This document shows, piece by piece, positions 6,114 to 12,359 of a stretch of 12,359 nt of DNA. The notes under the pieces are model-generated. The model saw only the letters and a list, made by a program, of their open reading frames with translations. It was not told the origin of the DNA and made no database searches. The stretch's first letter is position 1. Each line of letters starts with the position of its first letter. Location: the NCBI GenBank assembly GCA_008501785.1, contig QQUD01000013.1, positions 1 to 12,359 of the forward strand, given 5' to 3'. The stretch comes from Chloroflexota bacterium (GTDB taxonomy: Bacteria; Chloroflexota; Anaerolineae; Promineifilales; Promineifilaceae). The translations under genes were made by a program, and so were the position numbers.

Positions 6114-8057
6114 CTAAAGTACCTCTGATATCAAATAGATGATGAAGGGAATAACGGCGAAGAGCACAAGCAGAATAGCAATTATAATGGCAATGATTGA
6201 CCCTGCCCCAAGCGACCGCTTTTGTGTCACTTTCTCCCCTGCTGCTATTTGTTTGACGGCGTGAATCGTTTCCTCCACAGCTTTTTCAGCGTTCATGCGA
6301 GAAATACCAACCCAATGCCAATCTTTTTCCTGAACAGGAATGAGCAGTTTTTGCGCAGGGCTGGTGGCAACGGCCGTGACCACCTCTTCACCCACCTCTT
6401 TTTCAACAACCATCGTCCAAGGGCCAATGATCACGTCGGCTTCTGCCAGCACTTCAACCAAAGGCGGTTGTTCTGTTGATTCGGTGGGTTCGTTCGTCCG
6501 TAAATTATATTGCTGTAACGTAACTTGGGGCAGTTCACGAGTCAGATTGTTACAAATTGCCGCGCCCATCCCATTCGCACCATCATCCAAAACGGCGACG
6601 CGCAGCGCCTTTAGCTGTTGTGTTTCGGCTTGCTGCAGGAAACGGCCGTCTGCCTGCAAGATTGACCAATGGTAAGCCCACACCCCAACTGCGATCAGCG
6701 TAAAGGCAATTGCCTGTCCCAGATCGCTGAGCAAATAATCGGCATTGCGGCTGCCCAATATCAGTTCAACCACCTGCGACACAATGTAGATGGCGCTGGA
6801 AAGCATCGTCATCGCTGCCAGAAACAGGTAGAAATAGAGATAAATGCGGCGCGCCAATGAACGCCGCTCGTCGGCACGAGACGGACTGTCTTCAGCAGCA
6901 GATTGTGATTTCTGCCAGGGAATAAGCCATACCGGCAACCCTGCAATCAAAGAAGCCGTATACCAGGCCAATTCATCGCGCAAGCCCGAAGAGATGGCTG
7001 ATTTTTCAGCGAGCGTGCGCAGAAGGACACTAATATCGCCAGCTAAGCCAATCAGAAAAGCAGCCAATCCTACCCCGGCTACCAAATACAAATACAGACG
7101 GCGGATTCCTGCTTGTCGTGGTCGTTCGCTGGCTGTGTCGGCATCCTCTCGCAGTGCGTAAGCATGAAAAATCCACAAGATAATCGCGCCAACAATAACG
7201 GATAAGGGATCGCGAATATCGCCTGTAGTGGTTAATCCCAGCAGTTCGCGCAGCCATTCGGCAAAAATGACGGTTGTGGTGGTAACGGCCGTTATCACCC
7301 CCACAAAAACCGCCATGTACAAATAAAACTTACGCAGTGCCGACTCTTGCTCAACAGCTTTTTGTGTAAACAAATGCTGCCCTTGCCGCCAAAAACCTAT
7401 CCAAAGCGGCACGCCAATGATCAACTGTGAAAGTATTGTCGGCAAGCCTAATTCGGTGCGATTACTATCTCCAAACTGGAACAGCACCCAATTTACCAGG
7501 CTAGACAAGCCAATAATGGTCAGCGTTAACCCGACTGCGCTAAATCCGTACGTGTAAATCCGTCGGGCTAGAGTACGGCCGTTTGTCTGAGAAACATGCT
7601 CTGCTAAAACCAGACGATAATGGTAAAACCAAAACAATCCCAATACAACCAATGCTACAAAAAAATATAAAATCATCTCTGAGAATGACAGCTCCGAAAA
7701 ATAATACCGACGCCGTTCCACCTTTAGAAGCTGCCGCATCACTTCGGCAATCAAGTTAAACGCACTGTTAGCAAAAGGGGCCAGAAAACCAACCATCATG
7801 CCGTAAAGATAAAAGGAACGCAGATCAGATAAACGCTCCTCGTCATCTTTTTGGGCCAATCGCTGTGCCCACAACCAATGAACCAGGTAAAACGGCAGCC
7901 CAATGATAATAATGGCAATTTCAAGTGCGATTTGTGTTTTTTGCGCATCGAGACCCGATATAAACAGATTTCGCAAGAGGGCAATAATGCCCCAAGTGAC
8001 GACGTGCAAGCTAATTGCACTGACAAGAAATATGTACCAACGACGAATTTTTAGCAT
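6114..8057 (-). CDS. multi-unit DUF5671 membrane protein with DUF3842-like domain and C-terminal helix
   Basis: This 647-residue integral membrane protein is built of six units, each of about two membrane helices and each opening with a basic-aromatic motif: IRRWYIF (4), LRSFYLY (79), ARRIYTY (164), LRKFYLY (241), IRRLYLY (318) and ARRIYLY (402). This is the DUF5671 pattern. Unit ends alternate. Units 1, 3 and 5 close with a G[LV]P..[LI]..W motif (GLPFYLVHW, GVPLWIGFW, GLPVWLIPW). Units 2, 4 and 6 close with an aromatic-His motif (FWFYHY, WIFHAY, VWAYHW). Residues 484-605 are soluble and resemble DUF3842: VAVLDDGANGMGAAI, ADVIIGPWTMVV, then SPAQKLLIPV. A last helix spans about 616-645. The ribosome binding site AGAGG lies inside the end of the upstream gene, nine bases away, so the two are co-transcribed. 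Function is unknown; a membrane sensor or transporter-like role is only a guess. Confidence 0.82.
   Translation of the reverse strand: MLKIRRWYIFLVSAISLHVVTWGIIALLRNLFISGLDAQKTQIALEIAIIIIGLPFYLVHWLWAQRLAQKDDEERLSDLRSFYLYGMMVGFLAPFANSAFNLIAEVMRQLLKVERRRYYFSELSFSEMILYFFVALVVLGLFWFYHYRLVLAEHVSQTNGRTLARRIYTYGFSAVGLTLTIIGLSSLVNWVLFQFGDSNRTELGLPTILSQLIIGVPLWIGFWRQGQHLFTQKAVEQESALRKFYLYMAVFVGVITAVTTTTVIFAEWLRELLGLTTTGDIRDPLSVIVGAIILWIFHAYALREDADTASERPRQAGIRRLYLYLVAGVGLAAFLIGLAGDISVLLRTLAEKSAISSGLRDELAWYTASLIAGLPVWLIPWQKSQSAAEDSPSRADERRSLARRIYLYFYLFLAAMTMLSSAIYIVSQVVELILGSRNADYLLSDLGQAIAFTLIAVGVWAYHWSILQADGRFLQQAETQQLKALRVAVLDDGANGMGAAICNNLTRELPQVTLQQYNLRTNEPTESTEQPPLVEVLAEADVIIGPWTMVVEKEVGEEVVTAVATSPAQKLLIPVQEKDWHWVGISRMNAEKAVEETIHAVKQIAAGEKVTQKRSLGAGSIIAIIIAILLVLFAVIPFIIYLISEVL
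6369..6378. repeat. palindrome variant AACGGCCGTG in the DUF3842-like domain
   Basis: The core ACGGCCGT is intact. It encodes Thr-Ala-Val (residues 561-563) in VVTAVATSP, within a segment that DUF3842 proteins conserve in type but not in exact residues. Confidence 0.8.
6641..6650. repeat. palindrome variant AACGGCCGTC
   Basis: The core is intact and is read in a different frame here, as Asp-Gly-Arg (residues 470-472), in the linker between unit 6 and the soluble domain. Confidence 0.8.
7283..7294. repeat. iterated palindrome within a 12-bp dyad
   Basis: TAACGGCCGTTA encodes the Thr-Ala-Val of GVITAVTTTT in the first helix of unit 4 of the membrane protein. Confidence 0.85.
7575..7582. repeat. 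palindrome core ACGGCCGT
   Basis: The flank on one side is lost (TACGGCCGTT on the plus strand). It is read as Asn-Gly-Arg in the loop before unit 3 of the membrane protein. Confidence 0.75.
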
Positions 8058-8066
8058 AGCAACCTC

Positions 8067-8558
8067 TTATGAGCAACCATTGTTCTTTTCCCAGCAAGGT
8101 CTCCAATACGCTTCCGAATTTACAATCTGCCACGATTTATTGCTGGGAAGCAGTGTCATTTCGAATGTTTTCACCGAAGTGCCTCCGCCAAATAAATCGG
8201 GATTACGATACTCCGTTTCTCGCACCGTTACCGTTGCCCCCTGAACGCCAACATTTGTTGCCGTAATAGACAGAGATGTATCTCTTTGGAAGCGAAATCG
8301 CCAACTATATTGCTTAATATCAGCGCTAAATTCTTCAAGATCAGATGGATAACCAGGAAGTGTTGGGGAGAGATAACGATAGGCGCGTTCATACTCTTCT
8401 TTTTGCAACGCAAGCAGGTAATTATGCACCACACCATCTGGCGTCGATTCATCCTGATAACTTATTGGCGGCTTGTTTAACGTAACGACAAACGCAGCAA
8501 TCACTAACAAAACCACACCAGCAACAATGCCGATTAGTATTTTGTTTGTACTTTTCAT
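8067..8558 (-). CDS. membrane-anchored NTF2-like (DUF4878-type) protein
   Basis: This 163-residue protein has one N-terminal hydrophobic helix (residues 7-27, ILIGIVAGVVLLVIAAFVV), which should anchor it with the rest outside the membrane. The region from residue 39 (TPDGVVHNYLLALQKEEYER, then AYRYLSP) is typical of NTF2-like/DUF4878 domains, which begin with a helix of this type and continue with a curved sheet (SLSITATNVGVQGATVTVRE, FEMTLLPSNKSWQIV). The C-terminus carries two cysteines, Cys155 and Cys162 (RPCWEKNNGCS), which could form a disulfide outside the cell. The ribosome binding site AAGGAT precedes the ATG. The stop codon is nine bases before the DUF5671 gene, so this is the first gene of a two-gene operon and may be an external partner of that membrane protein. 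The assignment comes from sequence pattern only. Confidence 0.68.
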   Translation of the reverse strand: MKSTNKILIGIVAGVVLLVIAAFVVTLNKPPISYQDESTPDGVVHNYLLALQKEEYERAYRYLSPTLPGYPSDLEEFSADIKQYSWRFRFQRDTSLSITATNVGVQGATVTVRETEYRNPDLFGGGTSVKTFEMTLLPSNKSWQIVNSEAYWRPCWEKNNGCS

Positions 8559-8896
8559 GAGTTATCCTTGTAAATTGTTTTCGAAAAAAGTCCCTACGAC
8601 ACGCCAAAAGCATAACACATCTGACTAGATACTGTGAAAAAAATCAGGCGACAAACCACGATTTTTCATTCGTTCACAAGCCTACAAGATTATGAAAACA
8701 ATTAGCGAAGAACTCACGCTGCGCTGCTTTTTTGCCCGGTCTAACGATGGGTTTAATTACGGGGTTGCTTGCAGCGCACCGAGAAAGAAGACCCAGAAGC
8801 GGCGTCATTGTTGCATCGTCTGGTGGTGCATTTGTTGGCAGAACGGGTCACACATTTGGTGAAAACAGTGAATGCATTGCAGCAGTAATTGACATC
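8559..8896. other. 338-bp gene-poor stretch with a possible coding remnant
   Basis: No intact gene with a ribosome binding site is seen. The part next to 8558 should hold the promoter of the minus-strand operon. On the plus strand, 8757-8888 holds an open frame without a start codon whose residues look protein-like (CLQRTEKEDPEAASLLHRLV, then HLLAERVTHLVKTVNALQQ) and which is preceded by an in-frame TAA. It may be the 3' remnant of a lost gene. An overlapping plus-strand frame from 8692 has an unlikely composition rich in Trp and Cys. No iterated palindrome lies here. Confidence 0.4.
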
Positions 8897-9601
8897 CTAA
8901 CGTTCGACTTCGCGCCACCAGATGCCAGTACACTCTGGAAGCGCAACCTCCGCATCAGTTTCAATCAAATTTTCCAGCATATCCGGGCCAAACACTGGTT
9001 CAACAATTGCACAAGCTGTTTCAAATGATGGGAAGTGGTAATCAGTTCGAATCCAGGTAACTGCAAAGCCCCAATTTTGTTCAAAATGATCGTAGATTGG
9101 GACAAAAACTTCGGGGGGATTGGGTTGGAGGGTACCGGTACCGAGTGTTTCAATGAGAACGGCCGTTCCCCCCACCTTTACCACCCGCATCATTTCACGT
9201 ATCGCCCGGTCCAGCTCAGCCTGCCAATTGTCAAAATGCCACGTCGCAATCTGCACAAAACTCCAGCCCTCAATAGCTACATCGGCACAGGAATTGGGGA
9301 GTGGCATGTGACGGCTGTCGGAAACGGCCGTTTGCCAATTCACTACCTTCCCCGCCAACCGTTTCTGCCGCGCCACGCGCACCATCGCAGGCGTCAAATC
9401 AAACGCCCAAACCTGCCCCACCAGCGGCGCAAGCTGGCTGGAAATACGCCCCGTTCCCGCCCCAAACTCAACTACCCGCGCCCCCGGTAGCTCACAAACC
9501 GCTGCTAAAGCAGGCAGCAAGTTGCCTGCAACATCTTCATGCTGTACCAACCGCTCATAGCGGTTGGTGTGTTTGTTGTAGAGGTCTTTCCAATGATTCA
9601 T
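8897..9601 (-). CDS. class I SAM-dependent methyltransferase (Methyltransf_11 type)
   Basis: This 234-residue cytoplasmic enzyme should transfer a methyl group from S-adenosylmethionine to an unknown acceptor. SAM-binding motif I is VVEFGAGTGRIS (43-54); the acidic residue that ends the second strand is Asp68 in VWAFDLTPAMV; motif II is at about 105-118 (CADVAIEGWSFVQI, where many relatives have D-A-x-x-x-x-x-L-x-H); and motif III is MMRVVKVGGTAVLIETLG (137-154). The C-terminal part (VPIYDHFEQNWGF, then WIRTDYHFPSFETA) probably forms the acceptor site, which does not match a family I know. AAAAAGG precedes the ATG. The gene stands alone, with no partner that would suggest a substrate. Two copies of the iterated palindrome lie in it. 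The frame and the SAM site are intact. Confidence 0.88.
   Translation of the reverse strand: MNHWKDLYNKHTNRYERLVQHEDVAGNLLPALAAVCELPGARVVEFGAGTGRISSQLAPLVGQVWAFDLTPAMVRVARQKRLAGKVVNWQTAVSDSRHMPLPNSCADVAIEGWSFVQIATWHFDNWQAELDRAIREMMRVVKVGGTAVLIETLGTGTLQPNPPEVFVPIYDHFEQNWGFAVTWIRTDYHFPSFETACAIVEPVFGPDMLENLIETDAEVALPECTGIWWREVER
9157..9168. repeat. iterated palindrome within a 12-bp dyad
   Basis: GAACGGCCGTTC encodes the Thr-Ala-Val of GGTAVLIE in motif III of the methyltransferase, so a copy is tolerated inside a core strand. Confidence 0.85.
9322..9333. repeat. iterated palindrome AAACGGCCGTTT, last copy in the window
   Basis: It encodes the Thr-Ala-Val of NWQTAVSDSR in the methyltransferase. 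No further copy occurs in the remaining ~3 kb. Confidence 0.85.
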
Positions 9602-9691
9602 GAATAAAAACCTTTTTATGCAAATTGCTGCAATGACTTTTCGACATCATTAATTTTGGGAGGGGTCAAATAATTGGGATATATAAACTCA

Positions 9692-10447
9692 TTATGGCAG
9701 TAGCTTGAATTTGTTCTTTTCATGTTCTTTTGTGAGCCTTTCGATTTCTCCAGAGTGTGGCGGGTATCCTAACTTTTCGCGAGTTTCCTCTGCCCAAGCT
9801 TCCAGTCCTTCTTGAGTGCTTACCTGCTCTCGCCATCTCTCGGGATATTTTCTCGCCTCCTCGAATAAACGCCACATAACTGTTCCATATTCATACTCTA
9901 AATATTTCTGCATTCTACGTTGCGTCATTTCGCCCGTTTGAACATTTTCGGTTTTCAAGTCTAAAAAGAGATCATTTATGAAACGTATCAGGAAAGCAAT
10001 GGCACCACCGGTAAGGAAACCGAATAAGGAATAAAGCACAGCAGTTCCTAGAGCGAGTGAAATCAAAAATAAAAGAGACAAAATAGCTCTTCCCAAATAT
10101 CTACCAGTTGTCATCGATATAGGAGGGGATGAAGTTTTATCTGGTTTATCGGGAGGAGCAAGCCATTTACCCGAATCCACTCTACCATTTATAAACGCTC
10201 TTGCCATCAGAAAACCAGTAGCGCTTGCCAATGCAAAAAAAAGAGCTGCTATTGGCCATATTATTTGTTGGGAACTGCGGGGTAAATCAACATCAGGGAG
10301 GCAACACTCAGTCAATATTATAAATATAGGGATGCTCCCCAGAAAAGCTAAAACGACAAGAATCAGCACAACTGCTCCTACAATTGCTTTTGTACTCATG
10401 TACCGACCATAGGGGTGTAATTGGGGTTTGTTTTTTTTGGATAACAT
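9692..10447 (-). CDS. unknown membrane protein with four helices and a charged cytoplasmic tail
   Basis: I do not recognise this 251-residue protein. Hydrophobic segments lie at about residues 19-46, 62-84, 118-140 and 142-160. A loop with CCLPDVDLPRSSQQ lies between the first two, and a Pro/Ser-rich linker (LAPPDKPDKTSSPPISM) lies between the second and third. The last ~90 residues are soluble, charged and probably helical (EMTQRRMQKYLEYEYGTVMW, EKLGYPPHSGEIERLTKEHE). The start at 10447 has only a weak ribosome binding site; Met17 (10399) is another option without one. The base composition seems richer in A and T than in its neighbours, and it has no copy of the iterated palindrome, which may mean recent acquisition. 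The group II intron ends about 93 bases before the start codon on the same strand, so its expression may depend on the intron region. Confidence 0.6.
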   Translation of the reverse strand: MLSKKNKPQLHPYGRYMSTKAIVGAVVLILVVLAFLGSIPIFIILTECCLPDVDLPRSSQQIIWPIAALFFALASATGFLMARAFINGRVDSGKWLAPPDKPDKTSSPPISMTTGRYLGRAILSLLFLISLALGTAVLYSLFGFLTGGAIAFLIRFINDLFLDLKTENVQTGEMTQRRMQKYLEYEYGTVMWRLFEEARKYPERWREQVSTQEGLEAWAEETREKLGYPPHSGEIERLTKEHEKNKFKLLP

Positions 10448-10540
10448 GATCTAACTTCAAAATATTCATTTCCATTAAGCACAAGTTATTATTGTTCATC
10501 ATCGGGGCTTGTATCTCGTGTTCCCCAAACGAATTGACAA

Positions 10541-10575
10541 TCGGGATAGGAGGGGGCGACTAGCCCCCTTCCTCC
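10541..10575 (-). ncRNA. group II intron domain VI with candidate branch-point A
   Basis: On the minus strand, GGGGGC and GCCCCC pair around a short loop (TAGTC), and the lower stem continues through GGA:TCC and GGG:CCC. The A opposite position 10547 is unpaired and lies eight bases before the predicted intron end, the usual branch-point distance. Confidence 0.65.
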
Positions 10576-10576
10576 C

Positions 10577-10612
10577 ACACCACCGGACATGCGGGTCCGC
10601 ATCCGGCGGTTC
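10577..10612 (-). ncRNA. group II intron domain V (catalytic hairpin)
   Basis: On the minus strand ACCGCCGG pairs with CCGGTGGT, a two-base GT bulge follows, then ATGCG pairs with CGCAT around the loop GACC. This is the domain V shape (8 bp, two-base bulge, 5 bp, tetraloop). The catalytic triad reads CGC with a G-U wobble in its middle, not the commoner AGC. The loop is not of the GNRA kind. Confidence 0.8.
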
Positions 10613-10614
10613 GG

Positions 10615-11907
10615 TCAAGTATGACGAAGCTCGTATTGTTCCAGAAAACTGACTAAGCCGACCTTCCGCCAGTAGGCATTACTCAATGCCTGATGTACTG
10701 GCGGTGTCTTGGACATCCGCCACGTTCCCAAACTTCCCCCTCCTGCACGCACTGCCCAATACTCGGACACGCCTCGCGCTTTCAGGTTCTTATATCGGTT
10801 TCGCGGCGTCTTCCACTGTTTCCACGCCATCTGTCTCATGCGTCGTCGCAGCCATTCGTCCAGGTGTCTCATATGCCCTTTGGCATCTGCCAACGCATAG
10901 TAGTTCACCCAGCCAATGACACTGCGGTGCAGCGTGTCACGGATTTCTGCCCATGACCGCCCTTGGCTGCGGCGAGTCAGTTTCTTCACTTTGCGCTTGA
11001 TGCGTTCTAAGCTGTGGCGGGCGATTCGGATTCCTACCCCGCCTGCTCTTCAATAGAAGCTGAAGCCCAGAAATTGTCGCCGCACGGCTAAATCCACTGC
11101 GCTTTTCTCCTGGTTGACTTGCAGCCGGAGTTTCTTCTCGATGTATCGACTCACGCTCGCCATCACTCTTTCCGCCGCTCGCTGACTGGCTACGTAGATG
11201 TTGCAATCATCAGCGTAGCGCACAAAGTGATGTCCCCGTTTCTCCAACTCCCGGTCTAGCTCATCCAGTACGATATTCGATAGTATCGGTGACAGTGGCC
11301 CTCCTTGCGGTGTGCCTTCTTCTGTTTCCATTACTACTCCATTCACCATCACCCCTGCTTTCAGATATTCATTCACCAGCCGCAGCACGCGCTTGTCCAC
11401 TTTATCCGCTTTCATCCGTGCCATCAGCCGGTCATGATTTACCCTATCAAAGAATTTCGCCAGGTCTATGTCCACCACCCACGAGTTTCCTGCTTCGATG
11501 TTCTCCCGTGCCGCTTTCACCGCATCGTGAGCACTTCGTCCCGGTCTGAACCCGTAGCTGTGTTCACTGAATCTTGGTTCGTATTCTTCGCTGAGTATCT
11601 GGTGTATCGCCTGTTGGATCAACCGGTCCTGCACCGTTGGTATCCCTATCTTCCTTATCCCTCCGTTTGGCTTCGGTATTTCTACCCGCCGCACCGGGCT
11701 TGGTTGATAGGTCCCTGCTTCTAGCTTGGCTCGGATGCTTTCCCAATTGGCTTTCAGGTGTTCTGGTAATGCCTCGACGGTCATCCCGTCTACCCCTGCT
11801 GTCCCTTTGTTGCTCACCACTCGTGCCATTGCTCGAAACAGGTTGTCTCGGCTAAATATCTCTTCCCATAACTCTACTGCTTCGTGTTGAACCATTTCTT
11901 TCTCCAT
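10615..11907 (-). pseudogene. ltrA: group II intron reverse transcriptase/maturase (LtrA type), split by an in-frame TGA
   Basis: The intron-encoded protein copies the intron RNA into DNA and helps it splice. Counting from an upstream GTG at 11967, RT blocks include GTAGVDGMTVEALPEHL, IPKPNGGIRKIGIPTVQDRL, HSYGFRPGRSAHDAV, VVDIDLAKFFDRV (catalytic Asp168), EGTPQGGPLSPILSNI and the YADD box at 251-254. After FLGFSFY a TGA (11050-11052) stops the frame. Reading continues in the same frame with RAGGVGIRIARHSLERIK and the maturase (X) domain RRSQGRSWAEIRDTLHRSVI, GWVNYYALAD, down to LSNAYWRKVGLVSFLEQYE. Change of one base from TGG or CGA would explain the TGA. The start at 11907 is preferred; ATG at 11895 has better ribosome-binding-site spacing. 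No clear HNH endonuclease motif was seen. Without readthrough the RT lacks its maturase domain, so the intron is probably immobile unless helped in trans. Confidence 0.88.
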
Positions 11908-12359
11908 TTGCTCCGATAACCACTTGCACCTGCGGCGCTTCCTTCCGGCCTTCTGCCTTCTCTTCACCTCCGCTCTGGTCTCTTTCCACCCAGATGTCGG
12001 CTGCTACAGTTATCCTGCGCCTTTCTGTTCAACTTCTTGTCCGTTCTGCCCTTCGCCCTGTAGACGAGTTTCCCCGTCCGCCCTGGATGGTCGTCACCCC
12101 ATCGACTACTTCGGCTTCTGCTGACTTCTGTCCCGTAGGACAGACCTCCCCGGATAAGGTACGGTATCTTTCCTCTGACCCTCGCCACGTTTACATGGAA
12201 CTACTCTGACCCTCTTTGGACTTTACTGTCTTGTGCCAGCTTATCCGGTATCCCATGCCTCTCTACGTGGTTCTTGTTCATCGAGTCCAGAGTTTGCTCT
12301 CCGGCTTCCTTCCCACGCTCGCTCACGCTTACGCAGTTGCCTTCGGCTAGTGGTTCGTC

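Larger units (their letters stand above)
10540..12359 (-). ncRNA. group II intron, 3' part (5' end outside window)
   Basis: A self-splicing, mobile ribozyme on the minus strand. Its 3' end is predicted at 10540, where the minus-strand sequence reads CCCGAT after the last hairpin. It comprises, in the direction of transcription, the 5' structural part (from the window edge to about 11910; domain I and following, not resolved here), the reverse transcriptase gene in domain IV, then domains V and VI. The GU-rich 5' boundary consensus was not found, so the start lies beyond 12359. It contains no copy of the palindrome that is frequent in the rest of the window. Confidence 0.85.

Noticed and set aside
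8732..9028. Plus-strand open frame of 98 codons overlapping the end of the methyltransferase gene
   Set aside because: Its second half is antisense to a well-supported enzyme gene, there is no ribosome binding site, and the product has no recognisable pattern.
9131..9142. 12-bp perfect palindrome GGTACCGGTACC in the methyltransferase gene
   Set aside because: It is a single copy explained by the Gly-Thr-Gly-Thr codons in LGTGTL, with no match elsewhere in the window.
11050..11052. TGA recoded as tryptophan in this organism
   Set aside because: TGA correctly ends thrS (357-359) and vapB (706-708), so a general code change is not supported.
11305..11724. Plus-strand open frames across the intron reverse transcriptase
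   Set aside because: They are antisense to the YADD and neighbouring RT blocks and have biased His, Pro and Phe content.

Overview
The window looks like chromosomal DNA of moderate GC from a free-living bacterium, most likely a member of the Chloroflexota (Anaerolineae-like). That placement is an inference. It rests on a multi-unit DUF5671 membrane protein, a DUF1800/DUF1501 operon, a VapBC pair of a type common in that phylum, and a highly iterated palindrome (AACGGCCGTT). No rRNA or tRNA gene is visible. The standard genetic code is in use, since thrS and vapB both end in TGA.

Layout: (1) 1-359, the 3' end of thrS. (2) 364-1127, a vapBC toxin-antitoxin operon with a near-consensus promoter and a perfect 13-bp inverted repeat over its -10 region. 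(3) 1210-1395, an orphan 61-residue charged protein, closed by a hairpin made of two copies of the iterated palindrome. (4) 4676-1442 on the minus strand, a DUF1800 gene followed by a Tat-targeted DUF1501 gene, a pair usually co-transcribed. (5) 5368-4874 on the minus strand, a two-helix membrane protein, divergent from a truncated TetR gene (5497-5895). The TetR gene runs into a glutaredoxin-like remnant (5758-6029) that lacks the CxxC cysteines and carries a frameshift. (6) 8558-6114 on the minus strand, a tight two-gene operon: an anchored NTF2-like protein, then a 647-residue protein with six DUF5671-like units, a DUF3842-like nucleotide-binding-type domain and a last membrane helix. (7) 8559-8896, a gene-poor stretch. 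(8) 9601-8897 on the minus strand, a class I SAM methyltransferase. (9) 10447-9692 on the minus strand, an unknown four-helix membrane protein. (10) 10540 to the window end on the minus strand, the 3' part of a group II intron with its reverse transcriptase/maturase, which is split by an in-frame TGA.

The feature that links the window together is the palindrome ACGGCCGT. It occurs 14 times, 10 of them as the full AACGGCCGTT, where about 0.2 would be expected by chance for an 8-mer. It sits inside genes, mostly read as Thr-Ala-Val, and between genes, where paired or extended copies form terminator-like hairpins. It is absent from the intron, from the neighbouring 251-residue protein gene and from vapBC, which suggests those parts arrived later or from elsewhere. 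The most unusual single genes are the DUF5671x6-DUF3842-TM fusion and the TetR/glutaredoxin-like hybrid.
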